Source: Excoecaria cochinchinensis (Eukaryota > Streptophyta > Magnoliopsida > Malpighiales > Euphorbiaceae). From it: DNA of 64,000 bases. Location: contig CANTUQ010000014.1 of the NCBI GenBank assembly GCA_947683425.1, positions 496,001 through 560,000 on the forward strand, given 5' to 3'. A program made the translations under genes and the position numbers. Positions 1-10,866 of this stretch are shown here, in pieces. Each line of letters begins with the position of its first letter. The stretch's first letter is position 1. The notes under the pieces were generated by a model, which was not told where the DNA came from, ran no database searches, and saw only the letters and a program-made list of their open reading frames with translations.

Positions 1-786
1 ACTCAACTTGGCATATAACTGATGTTCTCGTAATGTCTGAAGCACAATTCTCAAATGCTGCTCATGTTCTTTCTCATTCCTCGAATAAACCAAAATGTCA
101 TCGATAAATACCACAACAAACTGATCCAGATATGGTCTGAACACCCTATTCATCAAGTCCACAAATACAGCAGGCACATTAGTCAACCCGAATGGCATTA
201 CTAAGAATTCATAATGTCCATACCGAGTCCTAAATGCAGTCTTAGATATGTCCTCCTTTTTTACTTGCAATTGGTAATACCCAGATCGTAGGTCAATCTT
301 AGAAAACACACCTGCCCCTCTAAACTGATCTAACAAATCCTCGATTCTAGGTAGAGGATACCGATTTTTCACTATCACTTTGTTCAGCTGCCGATAGTCA
401 ATACACATCCTCACAGTCCCATCTTTCTTTTTGACATATAGGACTGGTGCTCCCCAAGGAGAAACACTAGGTCTTATGAAACCCTTGTCCAATAATTCCT
501 GCAATTGAGCTTTAAACTCCTTCAATTCAGTAGGAGCCATTCTGTAAGGTGCTTTAGACATTGGCATTATTCCAGGCACAACATCAATGGACAATTCCAC
601 CTCCCTTACTAGTGGCACACCACTTAGTTCTTCCAGAAACACATCTGGAAACTCCCATACAATGGGTATATCCTGAATCTGTACTTGCTCTCTTTTAGAA
701 TTTAAAATAAAAGCCAAATAAGCCTCGCATCCCTTCCTCAAACATTGTTATGCTTGCATTGCCGATGCCACATTCACAAGAGCATT
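1..786 (-). pseudogene. Element A: protease-end to RT fragment of a Tekay-type gag-pol
   Basis: Read on the minus strand this is Ty3/gypsy pol from the protease-RT linker through the RT palm, running off the left edge. Visible motifs include [38 protein letters not shown] and [11 protein letters not shown], which holds the catalytic Asp pair. It aligns with the intact copy C (37532-42127) from about residue 530 to 785. One in-frame stop (TAA) lies near 748-750 next to KGCEAYLA; the rest is open. Homology ends at about 786, where Athila-type sequence begins. The matching gag part of the same element is at 10192-10866, so A was split by the Athila block and about 0.7 kb (late gag and most of the protease) was lost at the junction. 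Assignment to the Tekay clade rests on near identity with C. Confidence 0.9.
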
Positions 787-2108
787 TCTTAGCTAACTAT
801 CCAGTATCTTCTGCGCCACAAGAAGAGGCACAAGTAGAAGAGGTTGGTGATGAGGGGGCAAGTGAAGATGAAGCTATGCCAGATGTTCCAGTGGATGTGA
901 CTGCAGCACCTGATGTTGGATCATCTAACCATAACATACCAGCTATGTTTGAACAGGTTTTACAAAATCAATCTCATTTGCAAGATCAGCTCTCATTTAT
1001 AGCAAGACGCCAAAGGTGGGTGGAGTATAGGATTGATCATTTTATTGCTCAATCTGGATTTGGGTTCCATCGCCTCCACCTTCACCAAGAGCAAGGAGTT
1101 TTTCTTTTCTTTGTTTTATTTCTTTCTTTTATCTGTTTATTTTATTTTATTTCTTCACATTTAGGACAATGTGTGTTCTAAGTGTGAGTGTTTGTTTGTT
1201 TTATATGTTAATTGTATGTTTGTTTGTATATGTTTCTTGTTCAATTAGGTTTTCTAGTAAATTTTATTATAAGGTATTATTTAAGTGGTATGTTATATAG
1301 GTTGTTAGACATTTATCTTTTATGCTCATTTTTATCAGTTTTTCAAAATTTTTGGTATGTGTTTTAACTTTTTCAAGTTATTTTCTTTTACTTCTTTCAA
1401 CATTATAGATTATTTAGTCTTTTTATTAACCATGTTTGTAAGGTTAGAATTTTCTCATTTAGTTAACAATTTTAAGTTTCTAGTTGCCTAGAGGAAACTA
1501 TAGCCATAATACTACCCTTATTTCTTTCAATAATGGATGAGGACTTAGAAAAAATAAAAGAAAATCACAAGTGGGATGGAGCATAAAATGCACCAACAAT
1601 TTTCAAAAATAATTAGCAAGATGTATATCTAAAATTGCAAAAAAATATGGGATGGAGTGTAAAACGCACCGATATTACCTTCTCTTGCTATGCATGGGAT
1701 TAAATCAAGAAATATACCCATGTAAAAGAAAAAAAAAAGAAAAAAAAAAGTCTAAAAGTGCCATGAGATTGGATTAAGGGTAAGTGTGCTCAAAATTATT
1801 ACAATGCAGCTAGCAACTTTAGAATTTTCAACTTTATGATCAAATTTCTCCCTTTAAATCATGTTTAGTTTTTTGAGACGTATACTCTTAATGTTGGGAT
1901 TAGTAAAATTAAGTGACTTGTTAAAATTTTAATACATGCTTTGAAATTTGATTTACTGATATTTTTGAGTGTTTGAGATATTTGATCTTTTCAATACTAT
2001 TATATATGCTGAATGGACAATATTGTATAATAATGTTTATTGATTGTTGAATTTTCCTATTTCTTTTATCTTGCTTGAGGACAAGTAAGGTTTAAGTGTG
2101 GGGGAATT
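787..2108 (+). mobile_element. Truncated Athila internal region (end of env-like ORF to PPT), first unit of a tandem chain
   Basis: From about 799 this segment matches 7260-8578 almost base for base, i.e. the end of the env-like ORF and the 3' untranslated region of the Athila element downstream. About 799-1075 encodes its C-terminal part (the VPVDVT and HNIPAMFEQ segments). The copy has CAA where the downstream copy has a stop at 7294, but frameshifts just after IAQSGF. The remainder is AT-rich noncoding DNA ending in a purine tract (about 2090-2107) directly before an LTR. Positions 787-799 belong clearly to neither neighbour; plus-strand residues EHFLANYP there resemble a gag zinc knuckle. 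The arrangement implies an earlier LTR-internal-LTR-internal-LTR chain whose left part was lost. Confidence 0.75.
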
Positions 2109-3694
2109 TGATAGGTGCTTAATTGAAGTAATATTTAGTATATGTTTTGTTTGAATTTAAGAAAGTTAAGTTTGCTAATATGTATATATTTCGCATATTT
2201 TTTCTTCGTTTATGTGTTTTTGTGCTCACAGGCTTATTTAGGTGAAAAAGTAAGAAAGTGGCATAAATTGGGGAAAAATAGAGAAGAACTGGGCAGATTA
2301 ATTTGATGGACACGAGTCGTGATGGTGCTTCACGACTCGTGAGGGTGTAGATATGGAATAGGATGTGAAGAACAGAGAAGAAGAAGCAAAGGAGTGGGGG
2401 TCACGAGTAGTAAAAGGAAATCACGACTCGTTACCAGCTAAGCAAGAGAAGAGGAGAAGCGAAAGAGCAAGAGAAGAAGAGAGGAGTAGGGTCACGAGTC
2501 GTGAAAGACCATCACGACTTGTGATGACGCAAAGAGGCCAGCGTGAAGAGAAGAAAGAAAAGGGAAAAAGAAAGAAGAATAAGCGGAAGTAACGAGATGT
2601 GAGTGTGGCTCACGACTCACATACAAGGCTCACGACTCGTGAAAGACCATCACGAGTCGTGAGTGGCCAGAGAGAAGAGGAAAAGCAAGGGAGAAAAGAA
2701 GATGAAAGAAAGGGCATCCGTATTCTGTCACGAGCATGACAGAACTATCCGTTGTGACAGTTATTCTTCAAAAGTCACATCAAAAGGCATAATTTTTCAC
2801 TAACACTTGCAACTTTTGAAGGAGGAAACACAACTTTTGGACCTCTTCAAATTTAGATCTGAACTGTAATTTAAGAGAATATAATTTAGAGGATTATTTT
2901 CATTATAAGTTAAATTTTATTTTCTGTAAAAATTCTAAGTAGTTTTTCATGTTTTGAAGAAGAAGATAAAGGAGAAGGAAAATTTATTACAAGGGCATGA
3001 GGAAAGTGCACAAGTCATCTTTCTCATTACTCTTATCTTTTATTTCTTCTCTATAAATTAATGAATATTACTTCAATGAATTTGAATGTTATTATTATTC
3101 TCTACTTCCATCTATTCTAAGAGTCTTTGAATGCAGAATTTCTATCAGTACAATTGCATGATTTTTATAAGTTAAGATAGAGTCGAGAGATAATTTTAAC
3201 TTAAATCTAATAGAATTTCATTATCAATACATAACTAGAGAGATCAGTATGTTGAGATAGTTGTTATAGGTTGATTAAATAATCTTAAAGTATGTAACTA
3301 GAGCTAACTAATTCATTAATGGGAATTAGGAGTTAGTGCTTTAAATGTATACTTTAAGCATTCTAATTCATGTCGAGAGAATGAGTTAGAAATATATTCC
3401 AACTTGGCTTGCATGAAAAGATGATTATTATTAATTGGAATGATGGATCAAGTTCATTATTTTAAGTTCTTAATTATATGTTTTGTCTTCTTTTGATTAT
3501 CAATAACTAGATTAAATTTAGTTGCATGATTAAGTAGATAAAGACTAACATTCCATTTAATGATCATTGTAAACAAGATTAAAATCAAATAGTAATAGTG
3601 TGTAAAAATCACATTCCTCGTGGCATCGACATCTTTTGTACTATTTCGATACACCGTATACTTGCGGAATTGGCACTAATAAAATATGCTAACA
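2109..3694 (+). repeat. Athila-type 5' (middle) LTR
   Basis: Starts TGATAGGTGC right after a purine tract and ends GCTAACA, six bases before a tRNA-Asp primer site. It pairs with 8579-10191 over its whole length. The two ends form a short imperfect inverted repeat (AGGTGC near the start, GGCACT near the end). A cluster of CACGAGTCGTGA-like words occupies 2311-2762. The rest is AT-rich noncoding sequence. Confidence 0.88.
2311..2762. repeat. Palindromic word cluster, CACGAGTCGTG type (Athila 5' LTR)
   Basis: About eight copies of CACGAGTCGTGA or its reverse, some with one or two changes, are spaced by purine-rich sequence (GAAGAGAAG tracts). A CTGTCACGAGCATGACAG word follows at 2725-2742. Each word can pair with itself or with any other copy. 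The 3' LTR has the matching cluster at 8778-9245, where several words have decayed by CG to TG/CA changes. Confidence 0.85.
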
Positions 3695-3700
3695 AGTTTT

Positions 3701-3718
3701 TGGTGCCATTGCCAGGGA
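3701..3718 (+). promoter_or_regulatory. Primer binding site, tRNA-Asp type
   Basis: TGGTGCCATTGCCAGGGA differs by three transitions (C to T or G to A) from TGGCGCCGTTGCCGGGGA, the tRNA-Asp primer site usual in Athila elements. It starts seven bases after the LTR end at 3694. The changes are the kind expected from cytosine deamination in an old copy. Confidence 0.85.
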
Positions 3719-3847
3719 TTGAATGATTTTTGCCATTATGAATTTTGATTTATGATTTTGGATTACAATATTTTATTTTTGTATTCGTTTGTTCGTTTTG
3801 TTTGACTTGTTGTGTTTTGTTTTTGTTTACACAAGATTTAATAGTTC

Positions 3848-5215
3848 ATGTCGAGTACAAGAAGTTCTTAAGAAGATCTTGAACTATTGAATCCTGAAAT
3901 CGAAAGATTTTTGTCAAGTAACCGCAAATCCAACAAGAAGAAGAATAAGCATGAGAGACATATCAAGGCTGAAGAAGGAAATCCACCAAGATTGATGGAC
4001 TTTGCCACACCCGCATTAAGTGGTGCTCAACAAGGTATGGTAAGACTTACGGTAAATTCTAATCAATTTGAAATTAAACCTTCTCTCTTACAAACGATTC
4101 AAAATAGCATTCAATTTTATGGATTGGCAAATGAGGATCCTAATGCTCATTTGGCAAACTTTTTAGAGATTTGTGATACCTTTAAGATTAATGGGGTTTC
4201 GGCTGATGCAATTAAGCTTAGGATTTTTCATTTCACTTTAAAAGACAAAGCCAAGGCTTAATTGAATTCACTTATGAGGGGATCTATAACCACTTGGGAC
4301 CAATTGGCCCAAGCATTTCTATCAAAATATTTTCCCTTAGCCAAAACTACAAAAATCATAAAGGATATCACTACTTTTGTGCAAAATGATAATGAGTCTT
4401 TGTATGAAGCGTGGGAAAGGTTTAAGGAATTATAGCGAATGTGCCCACACCACAACCTTCCAAGGGAGCTATTGATGCAAACATTTTACAATGGAGTTAA
4501 TCCTACCACAAGAGATACTATAGATGCTGCAGCTGGTGGCTCTTTGATGAGGAAAACTTCTGAAGCAGCATTTGAATTGTTGGAGGAGATGTCTATGAAC
4601 AACTGTATGTAGCCCACTGAAAGAGTAAGGGAGTCTAATAATTCTACTGCTAGGGGGGTCCATGAAATAGATTCTGTGGTTGCATTACAAGCCCAAATTG
4701 AAGCATTAACTCATAGAGTTAATAGCCTAAGTATGGGTGGTAATTCATCAAATGTATGCAATGTTTGTGGTCAACAAGGGAATATGAGTGACAATTGCAA
4801 TTTAGGAATGGTTAGTAAAGAGGAACAAGTAAATTTTTTCCAAGGACAAGGGCGTGGGAACACTTATTCGAATACCTATAACCCTGGTTGGAGGAGCCAT
4901 CCTAATCTTTCATGGGGAAATAACAATAACAACCAAAATAGGGGTATGGGATACCAACAACCACAAGATAGGTTTGGAGCATTTGAAGGGAAGATTGATA
5001 AATTCATTGAAGAGATTAATTTTAAGATGAGTTCTCAAGATGAAAATCAAAAGAAGCTTGAGGCTAAAATTGACCAAATCACTAATAATCATGCCTCATC
5101 TATTCATCATCTTGAGGTTCAATTGGGACAATTAGCAAGTTCCTTGCCATTTCGAAGTTTAGGATGTCTTCCAAGTAACATTGAGGAAAATCCTAGAGGG
5201 CATAGTAAACCATGA
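3848..5215 (+). pseudogene. Athila gag, interrupted by in-frame stops
   Basis: A single reading frame runs from ATG 3848 to the stop at 5213-5215 but holds premature stops near 3869, 4259, 4433 and 4610. There is no frameshift. At the 4259 stop related elements have Trp (KAKAWLNSL), and the 4610 stop (TAG) is also consistent with a lost Trp codon. The capsid-like core (PNAHLANFLEICDTFK, WDQLAQAFLSKYFP, ESLYEAWERFKEL) is typical of the Retrotrans_gag domain. A zinc knuckle follows near 4757 (CNVCGQQGNMSDNC), with His of the CCHC pattern lost. The tail is rich in Asn, Gln and Gly and ends in a probable coiled coil (about 5000-5120). No protease, RT or integrase follows: pol is absent. Confidence 0.88.
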
Positions 5216-6384
5216 TATTTTATAATCTCTTATTTAGGTTGCTTCATTATATTTTCTTTCTATATGTGTTTTATGTTATTTTAAGTTATTGTATTTTATA
5301 TTGTGTATTTTTCTATTATTAACACATTTTGTTTTAATTTTACAGGTTAAATTAGTAAGATTAGGCATTGTTTTATTGATTGTTAATAGATAAAAAAATA
5401 TATATATTTTGCAGATGTGATATTCTGTCACATGCGCGACTACAATCGCGAGCGCGATAGAATCTACCAAGTTTGCGCATGAGGCTTCCGTCGCGTTCGT
5501 GGCAAGAATCGCGATCGCGATAGAAGGCAATGCTAGCAGGGTGTGTGACTCGTGATGTTAATTCATGAGTCGTGCGGCGATTGCCTTGGTAAGGAGGCAA
5601 CTTCACGAGTCGTGTAGGTGCCTCACGACTCGTGAAGCATGACTGGATATTCAGGTACGTTTTTTCTCTTTTGTTTTATTTCCTTCTTATTTTTCTATTA
5701 ATTTGCATTAAATTTTCTTTTTACTCAAAATGCTATGTCTTAATTTTAATTAAATTAACTTAATTTAAACCTAACCCCTAAAATCAAAATATCAGAAATT
5801 AAAAGAGGGAAAATTTAATTTCAGAACCCTAACGTTGTGACTTTTCATATTTTTCCTTTTCTGTTTTATTTCACTTGACTTTTCACTTTTCTCTGTTAGT
5901 TTTATTTCCCCTGGCACCATCACGAGTCGCACATCATCTGTACCCCTTCATCTTCTTTCATTTCCTTTCTTTCCCAATTTCTCATTTACGTTTTAGCACT
6001 GACGTTTTACTCTGTGTCGTTAGTTACTTAAAAGACAATTTTCTGTATTTATTTCATCGTCATTTTTCCGTTATGTTTCTTCATTTAGCATTCACTGTCA
6101 TTCATTTCTTTTTCAGTGGTATTTACTTTTCTTTCTTCTTTGTGAGCAAATCTGTTAGTGGTCAGTACTTGGTTCTTTTTATTTCTTTTCATTTTCGTTG
6201 TTCTTTGTTTATTTCGGTACTTTGTTTCTTTGTTTATTTCGGCATTTCCTCCATTTTGGTTTTTTGTTCGGCATTCTTCCATAACAAACATCAACTTTCC
6301 ACAGGAGTCTTGCATATTTTCATTTCATCTCTGTTCATACTTTATCTCTGTTTACATTACATTTCTATCTTTTAACACATAAAA
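5216..6384 (+). mobile_element. Athila internal spacer where pol is missing
   Basis: Between the gag stop and the env-like ORF a complete Athila carries several kb of protease, RT, RNase H and integrase. Here there are only 1.2 kb without any pol motif in six frames. It holds a palindromic cluster (5423-5638) and then a T-rich stretch (about 5820-6380) whose open frames encode only low-complexity Phe/Ser/Leu-rich peptides. I read it as spacer or leader of the env-like transcript left after pol loss. Confidence 0.6.
5423..5638. repeat. Internal palindromic cluster combining two word types
   Basis: ATCGCGAGCGCGATAG- and GCGATCGCGATAG-like words (5445-5525) are followed by CACGACTCGTG/CACGAGTCGTG words (5545-5638). 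Both word types also occur in LTRs of this window, but this cluster is internal to the element, just upstream of the env-like ORF. Confidence 0.8.
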
Positions 6385-7554
6385 ATGGTGAGAACAAAAA
6401 ACCCATATTCTTCACGTACTGAACCAGCAAGACAAGAGGCTCAAGAGGGGAACATTGCTGCTCATTTTGGTGCTCTATTTCCCATATTTTCCATAGATGA
6501 AGGTAGTAGATTTCTTACCCTTCGTGATAGACCATTGTTGCAATGTAAGTATTTTCCTGATTCTTTGCTTGCACAAATTGGCATGTTAGATGTTGTTACT
6601 GAAAAGTTGCGATTTTGTTACTTGTTGAAATTTGCAACTCTGCATGAAGATATTCATCCTGATTTAGTTTTGGAGTTTTACACCATATTGAAAAAGAATG
6701 AAGATAATGAGAATTGGTTGGATTTTAGGTTGGCTGGTAAACCTTATACTTTGACCTATTTTATGATGAATAGGATGTTTAGATTTTCCCAAACTGGTTT
6801 AACTAATCCACCTAAATCTTTTAAGCCTAATGAATTTTGGAACTTTTTAACTAATTTGCCAACACCTTATAGGGCTAGAGATGCTAAGTCTATGTTTATT
6901 AAAGATTTGAAATATTGGATTTTGCATAAGGTTTTACCTTCTGTAGTTTTTAATAGGTCTGAATTTAATAGAATTTCATATCATGAGTTGTTTTTGATGT
7001 GGTGTATCCATAAACATAAGGATGTATGTTGGCCTTATTGGATAGTTACTCAATTGTTGCAATGTGTTAATAAGCATGATTCACGTCTAACTCATGGGCA
7101 TGTTATTTCTAGTATTGCAAGGAATTTAAAAGTGGATTTTAGTGCATATTATCGAGTTTTTCCTTGTCTTTATTTTACTAAGCATGTGTTGGTGCGTGGA
7201 GAGGTAGTTGGTAATAACTTTCAGGAAATTCCACATCGTGCTCGATCGTGTTGGAGGGATAGTCCAAGATCTTCTGCACCACAAGAAGAGGCATAAGTAG
7301 AAGAGGTTGGTGATGAGGGGCCAAGTGAAGATGAAGTTATGCCTGATGTTCCAGTGGATGTGACTGCAGCACTTGATGTTAGATCATCTAGCCATAACAT
7401 ACCAGCTATGTTTGAGCAGCTTTTACAAAATCAATCTCATATGCAAGATCAGCTCTCATCTATAGCAAGACTTCAAAGGCGGTTGGAGTATAGGATGGAT
7501 GATTTTATTGCTCAATCTGGATTTGAGGCTCCATCGCCTTCACCTTCACTATGA
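6385..7554 (+). pseudogene. Athila env-like ORF (ATHILA ORF-1 type), one premature stop
   Basis: One frame of 389 codons begins with MVRTKNP and ends at TGA 7552-7554, broken only by TAA at 7294-7296; the partial tandem copy has CAA at that place. The N-terminal 290 residues have the pattern of the ORF found downstream of pol in Athila elements: a basic start, then the segment around FPDSLLAQIG and DLVLEFYTIL, and a Trp-rich middle (HKDVCWPYWI). The C-terminal part is acidic (EEVGDE, SEDEVMPDVP), then helical (MFEQLLQNQSHMQDQL). No clear signal peptide or transmembrane anchor is seen, so an envelope role is unproven here, as for most plant env-like ORFs. That this frame is nearly open while gag has several stops and pol is gone is notable. 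Confidence 0.72.
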
Positions 7555-8578
7555 GCAGGGAGTTTTTTTTTCTTTGTTTTATTTCTTTCTTTTATCTATT
7601 TATTTTATTTCATTTTTTCACATTTAGGACAATGTGTGTTCTAAGTGTGGGGGAGTGTGAGTGTTTGTTTGTTTTATATGTTAATTGTATGTTTGTTTGT
7701 ATGTGTTTCTTGTTTAATTAGGTTTTCTAGTAAATTTTATTATAAGGTATTGTTTAAGTAGTATGTTATATAGGTTGTTAGACATTTATCTTTTATGCTC
7801 ATTTTTATTAGTTTTTCAAAATTTTCGGTATGTGTTTTAACTTTTTTAAGTTATTTTCTTTTACTTCTTTCAACATTATAGATTATTTAGTCTTTTTATT
7901 AACCATGTTTGTAAAGTTAGAATTTGCTCATTTAGTTAACAATTTTAAGTTTCTAGTTGCCTAGAGGAAACTATAGCCATAATGCTCCCTTATTTCTTTC
8001 AATAATGGATGAGAACATAGAAAAAATAAAAGAAAATCACAAGTGGGATGGAGCATAAATGCACCCACAATTTTCAAAAATAATTCGCAAGATGTATATC
8101 TAAAATTGCAAAAAAATATGGGATGGAGCGTAAAACGCACCGATATTACCTTCTCTTGCAATGCATGGGATTAAATCAAGAAATATACCCATGTAAAAGA
8201 AAAAAGAAAAGAAAAAGAAAGTCCAAAAATGCCATGAGATTGGATTAAGGGTAAGTGAGCTCAAAATTGTTCCAATGTAGCTAGCAACTTTAGAATTTAC
8301 AACTTTATGATCAAATTTCTCTCTTTAATCATTTTTAGTTTTTTGAGACTTATACTCTTAATATTGGGATTAGTAAAATTAAGTGACTTGTTAAAATTTT
8401 AATACATGCTTTGAAATTTGATTTACTGATAATTTTGAGTGTTTGAGATATTTGATGTTTTCAATTCTATTATATATGCTGAATGGACAATATTGTATAA
8501 TAATGTTTACTTATTGATGAATTTTCCTATTTCTTTTATCGTGCTTGAGGACAAGCAAGGTTTAAGTGTGGGGAACTT
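7555..8578 (+). mobile_element. Athila 3' untranslated region with two PPT-like tracts
   Basis: Noncoding AT-rich DNA, matching about 1080-2108. Two similar motifs occur: AAGTGTGGGGGAGTG at about 7640-7656 after GGACAATG, and AAGTGTGGGGAACTTTGA at about 8562-8578 after TTGAGGACAAG. The second directly abuts the 3' LTR and is the likely primer tract for plus-strand synthesis; the first may be an internal secondary tract. A-rich runs (about 8190-8220) separate them. No coding potential is seen. Confidence 0.7.
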
Positions 8579-10191
8579 TGATAGGTGCTTAATTAAAGCA
8601 ATATTTACTATGTGTTTTGTGTGAATTTAAGTAAATTAAGTTTGCTAATATATTTATATTTTGGGTATTTTTTTTAGTTTATGTGTTTTTGTGCTCACAG
8701 GCTTATTCATGTAAAAAGTAAGAAAACAACATAAATTGGGGAAAAACAGAGAAGAACTGGGCAGACTAATTGGATGGACAAGAGTCGTGATGGTGCTTCA
8801 CGACTCATGAAGGTGTAGATATGAAATAGGATGTGAAGACCAGAGAAGAAGAAGCAAAGGAGTGGGGGTCATGAGTAGTAAAAGGAAATCACGACTCATT
8901 ACCAGCTAAGCAAGAGAAGAGAAGAAGCGAAAGAGCAAGAGAAGAAGAGAGGAGTAGGGTCATGAGTCGTGAAAGGCCATCATGACTCGTGATGACGTAG
9001 AGAGGCTAGCGTGAAGAGAAGAAAGAAAAGGGAAAAAGAAAGAAGAATAAGCAGAAGTAACGAGACATGAGTGTGGCTTACGACTCACACAAAAGACTCA
9101 CGACTCATGAAAGACCATCACGAGTTGTGAGTGGCCAGAGAGAAGAGGAAAAGCAAGGGAGAAAAGAAGATGAAAGAAAGGGCATCCGTGTTCTGTCGCG
9201 AGCGTGACAGTGATCGCGAGTGCAATAGAACTATCCGTTGGGACAGTTATTCTTCAAAAGTCACATGAAAAGGTATAATTTTTCACCAACACTTGCAACT
9301 TTTGAAGGAGGAAACACAACTTTTGGACTTCTATAAATTTAGATATCAACTGTAATTTAAGAGAATGTAATTTAGAGGATTATTTTCATTACAAGTTAAA
9401 TTTTATTTTCTGTAAAAATTCTAAGTAGTTTTTCATGTTTTGAAGAAGAAGATCGAGGAGAAGGAAAATTTATTACAAAGGCTTGAGGAAAGTGCACAAG
9501 TCATCTTTCTCATTACTCTTATCTTTTATTTCTTCTCTATAAATTAATAAATATTACTTCAATGAATTTGAATGTTATTATTATTCTCTACTTCTATCTA
9601 TTCTAAGAGTCTTTGAAGAGTCTTTGAATGCAAAATTTCTATTAGTACAATTGCATGATTTTTATAAGTTAAGATAGAGTCGAGAGATCATTTTAACTTA
9701 AATCTAATAGAATTTCATTATCAAAACATAACTAGAGAGATCAGAATGTTGAGATAGTTGTTATAGGTTGATTAAATAATCTTAAAGTATGTAACTAGTG
9801 CTAACTAATTCATTAATGAGAATTAGGAGTTAGTGCTTTAAATGTATACTTTAAGCATTCTAATTCATGTCGAGAGAATGAGTTAGAAATATATTCCAAC
9901 TTGGCTTGCATGAAAAGATGATTATTATTAATTGGAATGATGGATCAAGTTCATTATTTTAAGTTCTTCATTATATATTTTGTCTCCTTTTGATTATCAA
10001 TAACTAGATTAAATTTAGTTGCATGAATAAGTAGATAAACACTAACATTCCATTTAATGATCATTGTAAACAAGATTAAAATCAAATAGTAATAGTGTGT
10101 AAAAATCACATTCCTCGTGGGATCGACATCTTTTATACTATTTCGGTACACCGTATACTTGCGAAATTAGCACCTATAAAATATGTTAACA
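8579..10191 (+). repeat. Athila-type 3' LTR
   Basis: Starts TGATAGGTGC after the purine tract and ends GTTAACA. It aligns with the LTR at 2109-3694 throughout, with many scattered substitutions and small indels, so insertion is old compared with C and D. The sequence after it (ACACT...) is gag of element A on the minus strand. No target duplication can be tested because the left end of the chain is truncated. The palindromic cluster is at 8778-9245. Confidence 0.88.
8778..9245. repeat. Palindromic word cluster, CACGAGTCGTG type (Athila 3' LTR)
   Basis: This is the counterpart of 2311-2762. Several words have changed CG to TG or CA (for example CATGACTCGTG, CACGAGTTGTG), as expected for methylated cytosines. 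The end of the cluster keeps CTGTCGCGAGCGTGACAG followed by TGATCGCGAGTGCAATAG at about 9193-9228, a word type that dominates the Tekay LTRs D and G. Confidence 0.82.
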
Positions 10192-10866
10192 ACACTCATG
10201 CACTTCATTCTTGGTACCGGATGTACCTCTACCAGATCCAGATACAGAAGGTGCTCCTCACTTCTTACCCCTTGCTGCTGAAATTAACATAGATTCTACC
10301 GGTGGAGCCATAGGTGAATCCCTTGATCTCTTGCCAGGATTAGACCCACCTCGATTGAAATTCCTTTTCTGCATCCTTTCCCTTTGTACTCCCAAAGACC
10401 TCTCAGCTCGTATAGCAGCTTGAACTATCCGATAGTAGCTTACATTCTGCTCAGTTGTCAGTGAGATCATTAATGCCTTAATCTATTCAATTAACCCTTC
10501 TTCAAATTGCTGACACTTGAACTCCTCAGTCAATACACCCTTTGGTGCATACTTACTCAATCGACAGAATTCTTTCTCATACTCTGCTACAGTCATTATT
10601 TTCTGCCTCAGATTCAAGAATTGCTTCCAGTTGGCCTCTCTATATGCCTTGGTTACAAACTTATTTCGAAACTCTCTTTCAAAGAATTCCAAGGTAATTG
10701 GATTCGGGTAGCATCGAATGCTGCAGAACTAATTTCCACCAGTCATATGATGTACCCTGAAGCAGCGATACTACACATTCTACTCATTGATCCGAAGGAC
10801 ATTTGATCTCTCCTAGAACCCTCTGCACCCTCTCTATCTAGTACTCTGCTTTTTCAGACACATCCA
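10192..10866 (-). pseudogene. Element A: gag fragment
   Basis: The minus strand encodes Tekay gag matching residues about 90-310 of C. It reads from [11 protein letters not shown] at the right (near 10850) through LLQGTSYDWWKLV, FEREFRNKFVTKAYREANW and SVSGSGRGTSG, ending at the first zinc-knuckle cysteine (VHEC) at 10192. At least one frameshift lies near 10690 and a stop near 10480. At its right end the gag is joined straight to LTR sequence, without primer site or gag start. At its left end it is cut by the Athila LTR. The other half of the gene is at 1-786. Confidence 0.85.

Larger units (their letters stand above)
2109..10191 (+). mobile_element. Non-autonomous Athila-type element lacking pol
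   Basis: LTR (2109-3694), tRNA-Asp primer site, gag with four stops, no pol, env-like ORF with one stop, PPT and LTR (8579-10191). Length is about 8.1 kb. It shares its left LTR with a preceding truncated internal region (about 799-2108), so it is part of a tandem chain produced by unequal or template-switch recombination. It lies inside element A. Confidence 0.85.

Noticed and set aside
5875..6375. 166-codon hydrophobic ORF with apparent membrane segments
   Set aside because: The stretch is T-rich, so Phe/Leu/Ser-rich frames are expected; it has no start context or similarity and lies in the Athila spacer.
6385..7554. Viral envelope gene
   Set aside because: No signal peptide, membrane anchor or cleavage site is visible; the similarity is to the ORF found after pol in Athila elements.
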